Counted from the stretch's first letter, positions 1-8,069 are shown. The stretch: DNA of 47,079 nucleotides from Polaromonas sp. YR568 (GCA_945878995.1 CAMCUN010000028.1:1-47079); one strand, 5' to 3'. A program made the numbers and translations. Notes: generated from the letters alone by a model not told the origin.

Positions 1-77
1 AACCCTCCCCCCAGAGGGTGGAGGGAGTCAGAAAAGGCCCCCGAATTTCACCCTCCCCCGCTGGGGGAGGGCCGGGG
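1..77. repeat. GC-rich dispersed-type palindromic repeat
   Basis: Two copies of a C-run/G-run motif lie here. The second (about 50-77) folds as CCCTCCCC, a short loop, then GGGGAGGG, followed by a GGGGTGGGGG tail. Such CCCTCCCC..GGGGAGGG hairpins are common dispersed intergenic repeats in GC-rich Burkholderiales; that statement is general knowledge and other genomic copies cannot be seen here. No coding frame is supported. Confidence 0.5.
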
Positions 78-132
78 TGGGGGCATCGCGCAGCACCACC
101 GCTTCGGTGCACCAACTCTGCCCCCGCCCCCT

Positions 133-217
133 GATGGCGCTGGCCTACCGGCGATTTTTTGCATGCGGTGAGGGTGGATGCCACCCACGAATCGCCAGCA
201 GGCTGGCTCCTACAAAA
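133..217. repeat. Inverted pair of REP-like sequences (REPIN-like)
   Basis: Positions 190-214 carry AATCGCCAGCAGGCTGGCTC followed by CTACA, an internal hairpin (GCCAGC/GCTGGC) closely resembling the REP elements of Pseudomonas and relatives. Positions 135-156 carry a degenerate copy in the opposite orientation (GGCGCTGGCCTACCGGCGAT). Between them lies a small GGTGG/CCACC hairpin. The same core recurs three times near 24.0-24.2 kb. The pair sits directly downstream of dolP on the minus strand and could also act as a transcript-end structure. Confidence 0.65.
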
Positions 218-239
218 TCAGGATCTGAACGTGAAAGCC

Positions 240-866
240 TCAGAATTTGCCAGACAAGGACGATTGCAAGCGCCTGAGCTCTTCGTCGCTGATGACTTCC
301 AACACGCGCACCACACGCCGCACGCCCGAGATGGAACGGGCCGCTTCTGTAGCGCGGTCTGCCTCGGGCTGGGTCACGCGGCCCAAGAGGTAGACCACAC
401 CGCGCTCGGTGGTCACCTTCACGGCATTGACCTGCACGTTCGCATCAATGAATGCTGCCTTGACGCGGCCCGTCGTGAGCAAGTCGTTGGAACGGTCCCA
501 CAGGGATGGCGTGTTTTGCACTGCCAATTCGTTGACCACGGACTTGACGTTGTCCCCCTTGGCCACCAAGCGCTCAACCGCCTGCTTGTCCAGGGCATTG
601 GCTACGTCGCCGGTGATCAGGACCTGGCGGTTATAGCTGGTCACGTCCACCCGCACACGGGTGCCCATTTGATCGCGAATGGCGGATTTGGCGCGCAGCT
701 CGATGCTCTCGTCTTCAAGCTGTATGCCGGCGCTGCGGCGGTCGCTGGCCACCAGGACGGTGCCGGCAGCGCCGCCAATGAGCAGCGGGGCGCAGCCGGA
801 CAGCGCGCCGCCTAGCAGCACCACGGCTGCCGTGGAAAGGGTCAAACGTTTGAAAGAAACAGTCAT
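240..866 (-). CDS. dolP: BON-domain outer-membrane lipoprotein DolP (YraP family)
   Basis: The 208-residue protein has a lipoprotein signal peptide with lipobox LSGC (Cys25) followed by Ala, which predicts outer-membrane sorting. Two BON domains follow at roughly 46-115 and 125-195, the arrangement of E. coli DolP/YraP (191 aa), which supports outer-membrane integrity and the envelope amidase pathway. The ATG at 866 overlaps the diaA stop by 4 bases (ATGA), so the genes are translationally coupled. The neighbourhood yraN-diaA-dolP beside rsmI is the conserved proteobacterial order, which strengthens the call. Function is known from the family, not shown here. Confidence 0.88.
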   Translation of the reverse strand: MTVSFKRLTLSTAAVVLLGGALSGCAPLLIGGAAGTVLVASDRRSAGIQLEDESIELRAKSAIRDQMGTRVRVDVTSYNRQVLITGDVANALDKQAVERLVAKGDNVKSVVNELAVQNTPSLWDRSNDLLTTGRVKAAFIDANVQVNAVKVTTERGVVYLLGRVTQPEADRATEAARSISGVRRVVRVLEVISDEELRRLQSSLSGKF

Positions 867-1462
867 TCGGGGGTCTCCTGGTCACCAAGTAATTGGGCGT
901 CCACGCCGTCGCAGATGCAGTGCAGAGCCAGCAGGTGAACCTCCTGGATGCGCGCTGTGCGCTCGTGTGGCACGCAAATGTGCACGTCGGTCTCGCGCAA
1001 GGCCAGGCCTATTTTGCCGCCCCCCTTGCCGGTGAGGGCCACCACGGTCATTTCGCGCTCGTGGGCGGCCTCAATGGCGGCCAGCACATTGGCTGAATTG
1101 CCGCTGGTGCTCAGGGCCAGCAACACGTCACCGGCGCCGCCCAGGGCGCGCACCTGCTTAGAGAAAATGACCGTGAAGTCGTAGTCGTTGGCAATGGCCG
1201 TGAGGATGGAGCTGTCGGTGGTCAGTGCCAGCGCCGCCAGTTCGGGCCGCTCGCGTTCGTAGCGGCCCACAAACTCGGCCGCGAAGTGCTGGGCGTCGGC
1301 GGCCGAACCGCCGTTGCCGCAGGCCAGCACCTTGCCGCCGCTGGTGACACTGGCCAAGATGGCTTGCACCGCGTCGGCAATGGGCTTGGACAGCAGCTGT
1401 GCGGCCTGGTATTTGAGGTCGGCACTGTCGACGAAGTGTTGCTGTATGCGTTGTTCCAACAT
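863..1462 (-). CDS. diaA: SIS-domain protein, DiaA/GmhA-type phosphosugar isomerase family
   Basis: The frame stays open far upstream through yraN, but the true protein starts at ATG 1462 (MLEQRIQQHF..., 199 aa), matching E. coli DiaA (196 aa). The SIS domain shows the phosphosugar-binding stretch GNGGSAADAQHF (50-60) and STSGNSANV (118-126). In E. coli DiaA is a DnaA-binding initiator protein; its paralogue GmhA makes ADP-heptose precursor. Sequence alone does not separate the two, but the position between yraN and dolP favours DiaA. It overlaps dolP by 4 bases and lies about 40 bases after yraN. Confidence 0.82.
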   Translation of the reverse strand: MLEQRIQQHFVDSADLKYQAAQLLSKPIADAVQAILASVTSGGKVLACGNGGSAADAQHFAAEFVGRYERERPELAALALTTDSSILTAIANDYDFTVIFSKQVRALGGAGDVLLALSTSGNSANVLAAIEAAHEREMTVVALTGKGGGKIGLALRETDVHICVPHERTARIQEVHLLALHCICDGVDAQLLGDQETPE

Positions 1463-1502
1463 GGGGCGCAATGATAGCGGCTTGCCAAGTCCATCATCAC
1501 GT

Positions 1503-1952
1503 TCATGATGCATCAAAAGCCGCACGCAGCCAAGTGATGTCCGGCCCCAGGTGCAAATCGCCGTCAATAAGCAGCACATCAAAGCGGCAAGGCGGCACTT
1601 TGGCCAGGCGCAGGAGGTAGTGGCGTGCGGCCAGCACAATGCGGTGCTGCTTGGCCATACCCACGCTGGCGGCCGCCCCGCCAAAGCCGCGCTGGCTGCG
1701 CTGGCGGACCTCCACAAAGACCAGCGTGCCGTCGGTCTCAACCATGATGAGGTCGATCTCGCCGCCACCCCGGCCAGGCGTCTTGAAATTAGACGCCACC
1801 CACCGCAGGCCGTGGCGCTCCAGATGCTGGCGGGCAAGGCGTTCGGCCTCGTCGCCCCGGCGCTTGGTGGTAACCTGCTTGGCCGCTGCGGCCTCTGCAG
1901 GCGCTGCAACACCTGCAGAGGCCGGTTTGCTTTGCTTTTTGGAAAACCACAT
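1503..1952 (-). CDS. yraN: UPF0102 family protein YraN, restriction-endonuclease-like fold
   Basis: The 149-residue protein has an Ala-rich, Lys-containing N-terminal 30 residues, then the UPF0102 core. The core motifs GEIDLI (64-69) and FVEVRQRS (79-86) correspond to the D..ExK-type nuclease fold of the family, with RFDVLLI at 123-129. The role is unsettled; Holliday-junction-resolvase-like folds are known, and the neighbourhood with diaA hints at DNA-related work. The ATG begins at 1952, the same base as the proposed TTG start of the divergent rsmI, so no intergenic space exists between them. Confidence 0.85.
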   Translation of the reverse strand: MWFSKKQSKPASAGVAAPAEAAAAKQVTTKRRGDEAERLARQHLERHGLRWVASNFKTPGRGGGEIDLIMVETDGTLVFVEVRQRSQRGFGGAAASVGMAKQHRIVLAARHYLLRLAKVPPCRFDVLLIDGDLHLGPDITWLRAAFDAS

Positions 1953-2863
1953 TGAACGCCTCTTTCGCCCTGGCCCAGGATGCGGCCCGCGCCGCCGCCG
2001 GTATCCAGCACTATCCTACAGGTGCACTGTACGTGGTGGCCACCCCCATAGGTAACTTGGCCGACATCAGCTTGCGTGCGCTTTATGTGCTGGGCTTGGT
2101 GGACGCGATTGCCTGCGAGGACACGCGCCACACCCAGGGCATGCTCAAGCTCTACGGTTTGAACAAGCCGCTGCTGCCCGTGCACGAGCACAACGAGGCC
2201 GAGGCGTCGGTGCAGCTGGTGCAGCGCCTGCAGGCGGGCGAGCGCCTGGCTTATGTGAGCGATGCCGGCACCCCGGCGGTGAGCGACCCAGGTGCGCGCC
2301 TGGTGGCCGCGGTCCAGGCGGCGGGCCTGAAGGTGGTACCGCTGCCTGGCGCCAGCAGCGTGACCGCCGCGCTCAGCGTGGCCGGCTTGTCTGGGGACAG
2401 CGCGTTTGTGTTTGCGGGGTTTTTGCCCTCAAAAGCAGGCGAGCGCAGCCAGGCGGTGCAGCAGCTGGCCAGCGAGCCACGCGCCGTGGTGCTGCTGGAA
2501 GCACCGCACCGCATAGAGGCCCTGGCACAGGCGCTGGCCGTGTTGGACGACAGGCGCGTGACCGTGGGCCGCGAGCTGACCAAGCAGTTTGAAGACATTG
2601 CCACCTTGCCCGCCGCCGAGTTGGCACGCTGGCTGGCGGCCGATGCCCACCGCACGCGCGGTGAATTTGCGCTGGTGCTGCACCCGCGCCCCGAACAAGC
2701 GCCTGACGGGCTGGCCGAGGCCGAGCGCGTGCTGGCCTTGCTGCTGGCCGAGTTGCCCGTGAAAACCGCAGTGCGGCTGGCCGCTGAGATCACGGGCGCG
2801 CCGCGCAATGCCGTGTACGAGCGCGCCCTGGCCCTGAAAAACGCCCCAGGCGCGGGCGCATGA
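1952..2863 (+). CDS. rsmI: 16S rRNA (cytidine1402-2'-O)-methyltransferase RsmI
   Basis: RsmI 2'-O-methylates C1402 in the 16S rRNA decoding centre using SAM. The 303-residue protein shows the tetrapyrrole-methylase-fold signatures TPIGNL (31-36), CEDTRHT (55-61) and SDAGTP (103-108), and LPGASSV further on. E. coli RsmI has about a dozen residues before the LYIVPTPIGNL-like strand. Here no ATG exists before that strand, so the TTG at 1952 (MNASFALAQ...) is the most plausible start; an internal GTG cannot be excluded. The stop overlaps the following transporter start by 4 bases. Confidence 0.9.
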   Translation: MNASFALAQDAARAAAGIQHYPTGALYVVATPIGNLADISLRALYVLGLVDAIACEDTRHTQGMLKLYGLNKPLLPVHEHNEAEASVQLVQRLQAGERLAYVSDAGTPAVSDPGARLVAAVQAAGLKVVPLPGASSVTAALSVAGLSGDSAFVFAGFLPSKAGERSQAVQQLASEPRAVVLLEAPHRIEALAQALAVLDDRRVTVGRELTKQFEDIATLPAAELARWLAADAHRTRGEFALVLHPRPEQAPDGLAEAERVLALLLAELPVKTAVRLAAEITGAPRNAVYERALALKNAPGAGA

Positions 2864-4101
2864 ACCCCAACGCCAGCCAGCTCTGGCGCGCTCCGCGCTG
2901 GGCCTTGGCGCTGCTGCTGGCTTTGCTCAGCATGATCGCGCCCTTTGCGGTGGACACCTATTTGCCCGCGTTCGCAGGCATGGCCAAGTCGCTGGGTGCC
3001 ACGCCCGTGGAAATGCAGCAAACGCTGTCGGCTTACCTCTTTGGCTTTGCGCTGATGAACCTGTTTCACGGCGCGCTGGCCGACAGTTTTGGCCGCCGGC
3101 CCGTGGTGCTGGGCGGCATTGCGCTGTTCACGCTGAGCTCGGTGGGCTGCGCCTTGTCAGACAACATTGGCTCACTGGTGTTTTTCAGGGCGCTGCAAGG
3201 CATGTCCACGGGCGCGGGCGTGGTGGTCTCGCGCGCCATCATCCGCGACATGTTTGAGCCCCGCGAGGCCCAAAAAGTCATGAGCCAGGTGACCATTTAC
3301 TTTGGCATTGCACCGGCGGTGGCGCCCCTGATTGGCGGCTGGCTGTATGTGCATGCGGGCTGGCACAGCGTGTTTTGGCTGCTGGCGGGCCTGGGCGCGG
3401 CGCTGTGGATGGGCGTGCACAAGCTGTTGCCCGAGACGCTGCACGCCGAGCAGCGCCAGTCGTTTTCCCCCGGCCATTTGATGCGCGGCTACGGCGAGTT
3501 GCTGAGCAGCCTGCGCTTTGTGCTGCTGGCCCTCGCCAGTGGCGTGCCCTTCAACGGCATGTTTTTGTACGTGTTGTCGGCACCGGCGTTTTTGGGCGAG
3601 CTGCTGCTGCTCGAACCGCAACAGTTTTTTTGGTTTTTCATGCTCAACATTGGCGGCATCATGGCCGGCGCCTGGGTCAGCGGCCGCCAAGCGGGCCGCT
3701 GGGCGCCCAAGCAGCAAATTCGCCACGGCTTTGTCATCATGCTGGCCAGTGGCGTGCTCAATTTAGTGGCCAACCTGCTCTTCCCGGCACATGTGAGCTG
3801 GGCTTTGCTGCCGCTGGCGGTGTATTCCTTTGGCTGGGCGCTGGTGGTGCCCGTGGTCACGCTCTTGATGCTGGACCTCTACCCCGAGCGCCGGGGCATG
3901 GCTTCGTCGCTGCAGTCTTGCATAGGCGCGGTGGCCAACGGCTTGGTCGCCGGCGTGCTGGCCCCCTTTGTGATGCACTCCACCGTGGGCCTGGCCGTGG
4001 CCTCTTTGGGCTTGCTGGGGGTGGGCCTGGTGGCTTGGATGTACGTGCACTGGCGCTGGCCGGGGCTGGGGCGAAGTGCCCATGCGGGGGCTGACGGCTG
4101 A
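2860..4101 (+). CDS. Bcr/CflA-type MFS multidrug exporter
   Basis: The 413-residue protein has about 12 hydrophobic segments. The first helix ends with the family-typical DTYLP (32-36), and the loop between helices 2 and 3 carries MFS motif A as GALADSFGRRPV (71-82). These mark the drug:H+ antiporter-1 Bcr/CflA branch, inner-membrane exporters of bicyclomycin, chloramphenicol and similar compounds. The substrate cannot be read from sequence. It overlaps rsmI by 4 bases (ATGA). The 3' end runs into a tandem 7-bp GGCTGAG repeat that includes the stop codon. Confidence 0.85.
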   Translation: MNPNASQLWRAPRWALALLLALLSMIAPFAVDTYLPAFAGMAKSLGATPVEMQQTLSAYLFGFALMNLFHGALADSFGRRPVVLGGIALFTLSSVGCALSDNIGSLVFFRALQGMSTGAGVVVSRAIIRDMFEPREAQKVMSQVTIYFGIAPAVAPLIGGWLYVHAGWHSVFWLLAGLGAALWMGVHKLLPETLHAEQRQSFSPGHLMRGYGELLSSLRFVLLALASGVPFNGMFLYVLSAPAFLGELLLLEPQQFFWFFMLNIGGIMAGAWVSGRQAGRWAPKQQIRHGFVIMLASGVLNLVANLLFPAHVSWALLPLAVYSFGWALVVPVVTLLMLDLYPERRGMASSLQSCIGAVANGLVAGVLAPFVMHSTVGLAVASLGLLGVGLVAWMYVHWRWPGLGRSAHAGADG

Positions 4102-4122
4102 GGGCTGAGGGCTGAGGCTGAC
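4089..4122. repeat. Short tandem 7-bp repeat GGCTGAS over the transporter stop codon
   Basis: Five near-identical units (GGCTGAC, GGCTGAG, GGCTGAG, GGCTGA, GGCTGAC) run from 4089 to 4122. The stop codon TGA at 4099-4101 lies inside the array. Seven is not a multiple of three, so unit gain or loss would change the last residues of the exporter. Confidence 0.7.
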
Positions 4123-4173
4123 AGGGATTGACTTGCCCTCTGCGCCGCTTCAATTGCTCGGCACTCTATGACC

Positions 4174-5301
4174 TCACAGCGCCCTGACGTCCAGCCGCCC
4201 AGGCCGGCCTGAGTAGCGCTGGCGGGCGCCCTGTTGCTCGACTTGCACGCGCGCGGGCCGGCCCTCGTAGACCTGGGCCTTGAGCCATTGGGTCTCGGCC
4301 AGCAGGGCGGGCTCGTCTTTGAGCTGGGTGAACCACACGCGCAGGTTGCCGTCCCAGCGGTAGTTGCGCGCTTTGAGCAGGTCTTTGGCCTCAAAAGGCG
4401 CGCCCGTGGCCTGCAGGCGGTAAGACGGGCGCTCGGCGGCCTCCACCAAGTGCATGAGGCCGTTGCGCTCGTCCAGCGGCAGCGGGGGGCGCAGCACCGC
4501 CAACAAGGCGTGGCAGTCCATCTCGGCGCGGTGCGCGTCGTAAAACCAGCCCAGCTGCAGGGCCAGGGCGCTGAGCTTGGCCGAGTCGCGGCCTTGGCGC
4601 TTCCAGTCGATGTCGGCAAAGGAGCATGCCCAGTTCAGCTCGGCAAAGGCCGGCAAGCGTGCCTCGACAAAAGGGCGGTCAAAAGCGGCGTTGTGGGCAA
4701 TCACCAGCTGCGCGCCGGCCAGCAGCTCGGCCACGCGCGCCTCGTCCAGGCGCTGGCCACGCAGCATGTCGTCGCTGATGCTGGTGAGCTGCTGCACCTC
4801 TGTGGACAGCGGCGCGCCTGGGTCTTCCAGGCCGTCGTAGACCTGCAACTGGCCGGCGGGCTGGCCGGTGGCCAGGTCCAGGTCAAACGCCAGCAAGGCC
4901 AGCTCAATGACTTTGTCGCGGCTGGCATTCAGACCCGTGGTTTCGGTGTCCAGCACCAGCACACGCAGGGTGGGGCCGCTGGCGGGCGGAAACAGCAGCG
5001 GTGGCGCCAAGCGACGCAGCACGCGGTAATCGGGGTGGCTGTTTAGCGTGCTGGCCAGCTGCGCCCAGTCGGGCTCAGCCCGATCGGGTTCAGGCACGGG
5101 CAGCACAGCGGCGGGCAACACAGCGGCAGGCAAAAGCGCTGTCGCCAACACGGGCGGGGAGGGCGGTGCCTGCGTCGCAGGGGGCTGTTTGGATGCGCTT
5201 GCTTTGCGCGGTTTGGCGACCGATGGCCGGTGGCTGAGCGGCAGCGCATCAAAGTCATCGCCAAAGCCAAGTTGTGTGCTGCCAGGAGGGGTGGTTTTCA
5301 T
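4174..5301 (-). CDS. DEDDh 3'-5' exonuclease (DNA polymerase III epsilon-like)
   Basis: With ATG 5301 as start the protein has 375 residues: a low-complexity Pro/Ala N-terminus including a tandem AAVLP repeat (about 56-69), then an RNase T/epsilon-type exonuclease domain (about 113-275), then a C-terminal extension of about 100 residues of unknown role. The five metal/catalytic residues are visible: D118 and E120 in DTETTG, D208 in HNAAFD, H257 and D262 in HRAEMD. It lacks the size and partners of the replicative DnaQ, so a repair or processing exonuclease is more likely. No clear ribosome binding site precedes 5301; ATG 5346 and GTG 5373 are alternatives. Confidence 0.82.
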   Translation of the reverse strand: MKTTPPGSTQLGFGDDFDALPLSHRPSVAKPRKASASKQPPATQAPPSPPVLATALLPAAVLPAAVLPVPEPDRAEPDWAQLASTLNSHPDYRVLRRLAPPLLFPPASGPTLRVLVLDTETTGLNASRDKVIELALLAFDLDLATGQPAGQLQVYDGLEDPGAPLSTEVQQLTSISDDMLRGQRLDEARVAELLAGAQLVIAHNAAFDRPFVEARLPAFAELNWACSFADIDWKRQGRDSAKLSALALQLGWFYDAHRAEMDCHALLAVLRPPLPLDERNGLMHLVEAAERPSYRLQATGAPFEAKDLLKARNYRWDGNLRVWFTQLKDEPALLAETQWLKAQVYEGRPARVQVEQQGARQRYSGRPGRLDVRAL

Positions 5302-5436
5302 GAACAAACAAAAAACAAGCGGGACCAGGGGGCACCTTCCCTCCATGAGCGAGGCCTCGGGTTTTGGCGCCACTCTAACACCGCAGCAGGGCGCAAACGG
5401 CCGAGGCCGTTCTTGAAATCCGCTACGCTAGAGCCA

Positions 5437-5682
5437 TTAAACCTAAACCCGGCAGTTGGCCGCTTGCTTCCGCAACAAACACTCTATGAATCAAACATTT
5501 GCGCCCACGATGGTCTTCACCTCAGGGGTGAAAGCGCTGCACGGCCGCAGGTCTGCCGCTTCAGGCCTCTGGCGTTGTTGCTCGCACCCCCCGGACAGGC
5601 GGTCCGGGGGGCACTCGCGCCTAGCCAGAGACCTGCTTCGTCAGCCCCTCGGCCGCGCCCAACTGCCGGATTTAGGTTAAAA
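5437..5682. mobile_element. MITE-like element with 26-bp terminal inverted repeats
   Basis: The left end (from 5438, TAAACCTAAACCCGGCAGTT and onward) and the reverse complement of the right end (to 5680, TTAACCTAAATCCGGCAGTT and onward) match at about 23 of 26 positions. Inside are further nested inverted pairs: GCAGGTCT 547-554 with AGACCTGC 628-635 (add 5000), CCTCTGGC with GCCAGAG, and a perfect 9-bp GC stem at 5587-5595/5603-5611. No transposase frame exists in the about 245 bp. This is the architecture of a non-autonomous transposable element. The right end lies about 45 bases from the rcoM start. The rest of the 5302-5724 gap holds no gene I can support. Confidence 0.7.
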
Positions 5683-5724
5683 CCGCAGCGTCGGCTTTTT
5701 TGACCGACCGCCTTGGAGACGCCC

Positions 5725-6480
5725 ATGGACACGGCGAGCGCTACCTCACCGATGTACCTGTTCGAGAAATTCGAGACAGGCGTCATCGAACTGAACGCAC
5801 AGCGCGAGGTGGTGGGCATGAACGACTACGCCCGCCGGGTCTTGCCGGTCGAGAAAATGCGGCCTTTTCAGCGCTTTGTCCTGGACTTTCACCCCGAACG
5901 CTCGCGGCCCAAAGTCAAGTTTTTGTTGGACCAAGCCAGCGCCTGCCCGGTGGCGGGCGATGTGCCCATGACCATGATCATCAACATCCCAGAACAGGTG
6001 TTGCTCATCAAGGTCAGCCGCATGACCGACCAGGCCGGTGCGCCCACGGGCTTTGTGCTGGTGTTTTACGACGTGACGCAGGTGGTCAGCCAAGAGGCCA
6101 TGCCGGCCAGCCACGCCAGGCGCCTGAGCCGGGTGCCCACCACCCACCTGCAGCAAGTGGTGTTTGTCGACACGGCGGACGTGCGTTGCATAGAGTCTCA
6201 GGGCCACTCCACACGGGTGCGAACCGCCCAGGGCTGGCAATTTTGCAATTTGAGCATTGGCGACCTGCAAGCGCGGCTGGACCCGGCCCAGTTTCACCGG
6301 GTGCACCGCTGCTTCATGGTCAATTTGGCGGCTGTAGACACCTTGGAGCGCGAGGGCAACCGGACCCAGCTTTTGCTGCGCAACGAGCCACGGCTGGTGG
6401 TCCCGGTCTCGCGCACGGAAGTGTCAGATTTGCGCTCGGCCCTGGGTCTGAGAGCCAAACGCAAAGCCGTCAAGGCCTGA
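5725..6480 (+). CDS. rcoM: RcoM-type CO-sensing heme-PAS/LytTR transcriptional regulator
   Basis: The 251-residue protein starts at ATG 5725 behind GGAG (5715-5718). Residues about 10-120 form a PAS domain and about 137-245 a LytTR DNA-binding domain. This is the single-component layout of RcoM from Burkholderia xenovorans, which senses CO with a six-coordinate heme. The known ligands there are His74, Cys94 and Met104; aligned from memory they correspond here to H56 (DFHPERSR), C74 (SACPV) and M84 (MTMIINIPE). The gene lies 199 bp upstream of coxM in the same direction, as expected for the activator of the cox operon. A PAS/LytTR protein sensing another ligand is possible but less likely. Confidence 0.88.
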   Translation: MDTASATSPMYLFEKFETGVIELNAQREVVGMNDYARRVLPVEKMRPFQRFVLDFHPERSRPKVKFLLDQASACPVAGDVPMTMIINIPEQVLLIKVSRMTDQAGAPTGFVLVFYDVTQVVSQEAMPASHARRLSRVPTTHLQQVVFVDTADVRCIESQGHSTRVRTAQGWQFCNLSIGDLQARLDPAQFHRVHRCFMVNLAAVDTLEREGNRTQLLLRNEPRLVVPVSRTEVSDLRSALGLRAKRKAVKA

Positions 6481-6533
6481 GCCTCTGGTCAGACCCACCC
6501 CCGGACTTTCCCTGATTGCTATTTTGGAAGAGT

Positions 6534-6604
6534 CACGAATCAGCAATTCGTGCTTAAAAAATAACCCTTCGTGCTTAAAAGTGCACCTTTCAAGACGGTT
6601 CACG
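6534..6604 (+). promoter_or_regulatory. Candidate RcoM operator: phased TTnnnG repeats
   Basis: Two identical 13-bp direct repeats TTCGTGCTTAAAA begin at 6547 and 6568, exactly 21 bp apart. A third TTnnnG (TTCAAG) begins at 6589, again 21 bp on, and a fourth (TTCACG) at 6599. CACGAA at 6534-6539 is the inverse of TTCGTG at 6547-6552. RcoM of B. xenovorans is reported, as I recall, to bind triplet TTnnnG direct repeats upstream of coxM. The site lies between rcoM and coxM. Binding is inferred. Confidence 0.7.
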
Positions 6605-6618
6605 TAAAAACCCCTCAC

Positions 6619-6647
6619 TTTGCTCAGAACTTAATGGTTCATAAACT
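6619..6647 (+). promoter_or_regulatory. Weak candidate promoter for coxM
   Basis: TTTGCT (6619-6624) and TAAACT (6642-6647) are spaced 17 bp apart. The -35 hexamer is poor, which fits a promoter needing an activator bound at the repeats just upstream. The coxM start follows 32 bases later, behind GGAG. Confidence 0.35.
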
Positions 6648-6679
6648 GACTAATTGGTTAATAACTCCTGGAGACACGC

Positions 6680-7543
6680 ATGATTCCACCGCGCTTTGAG
6701 TACCACGCCCCCCGCTCTGTGGGGGAAGCCATTGCACTTTTAGGGCAGTTGGGGTCTGAGGCCAAGCTGCTGGCCGGCGGCCACAGCCTGCTGCCCATGA
6801 TGAAGCTGCGCTTTGCCGAGCCCGCGCATTTGATTGACATCAACCGCATTCCAGAACTGCGCGGCATTCGTCTAGAAGGCCAGACCCTGGTGATTGGCGC
6901 CATGACCACCGAGAACGAGCTCATCAACTCGGCCCTGTTGCAAGCCCATGTGCCGCTGCTGCCCGAGGCCGCCCAGATGATTGCCGACCCGCAGGTGCGC
7001 AACCGCGGCACCATTGGCGGCGACATTGCCCACGGCGACCCTGGCAACGACCACCCAGCGCTGTCCATTGCCCTGAACGCTTCTTTTGTGCTCGAAGGCC
7101 CCAAAGGCAGGCGCACAGTGGCCGCTGACGACTTTTTTCTGGGCACCTACATGACGCTGCTTGAAGAAAACGAGGTGCTGTGCGAAATCCACGTGCCCGC
7201 TTTTGCCGCAGGCACGGGCAGCGCCTACGAAAAGCTCAAGCGCAAAACCGGCGACTGGGCCACCGCCGGGTGCGCCGTGGTCATGCGCCGGCAAGGTGGC
7301 GTGGTGTCTGAGGTGCGCATAGCCCTGACCAACGTGGCGCCCACCGCTCTGCGCGCTGAAGCGGCCGAGCAGGCTATTTTGGGCAAAGAACTCAGCGTGG
7401 CGAATTTGCAAGCTGCAGCCGATGCAGCCACGGCCATTTGCGATCCGGCCGAAGACCTGCGCGGCGACATTGAATACAAAACCGCCATGGCCGGTCAAAT
7501 GGTCAAGCGCGCCCTGGTCAAGGCCTTTGGCCGCTGCGCATAA
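6680..7543 (+). CDS. coxM: Carbon-monoxide dehydrogenase, medium FAD subunit CoxM
   Basis: CoxM carries FAD and passes electrons from the iron-sulfur subunit to the acceptor. The 287-residue protein matches the family length (288 in Oligotropha/Afipia carboxidovorans) and begins with the typical MIPPRFEYHAP. The two flavin-binding motifs are AGGHS (32-36) and TIGGD (111-115), and EKLKRK.GDWATA lies further on. It opens the structural cox operon; coxS follows after 21 bases. Start ATG 6680 has GGAG upstream. Confidence 0.95.
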   Translation: MIPPRFEYHAPRSVGEAIALLGQLGSEAKLLAGGHSLLPMMKLRFAEPAHLIDINRIPELRGIRLEGQTLVIGAMTTENELINSALLQAHVPLLPEAAQMIADPQVRNRGTIGGDIAHGDPGNDHPALSIALNASFVLEGPKGRRTVAADDFFLGTYMTLLEENEVLCEIHVPAFAAGTGSAYEKLKRKTGDWATAGCAVVMRRQGGVVSEVRIALTNVAPTALRAEAAEQAILGKELSVANLQAAADAATAICDPAEDLRGDIEYKTAMAGQMVKRALVKAFGRCA

Positions 7544-7564
7544 ACACTTTTCAGGACAAGCATC

Positions 7565-8056
<492 letters not shown>

Positions 8057-8069
8057 AGGAGACAAGCAC

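Noticed and set aside
1463..2191. An N-terminal extension fusing extra sequence to DiaA
   Set aside because: The extra 243 codons overlap yraN and rsmI in other frames; family length and the ATG at 1462 support the short form.
5437..5682. A complete insertion sequence
   Set aside because: There is no transposase-sized frame between the inverted repeats, so only a non-autonomous element is supported.
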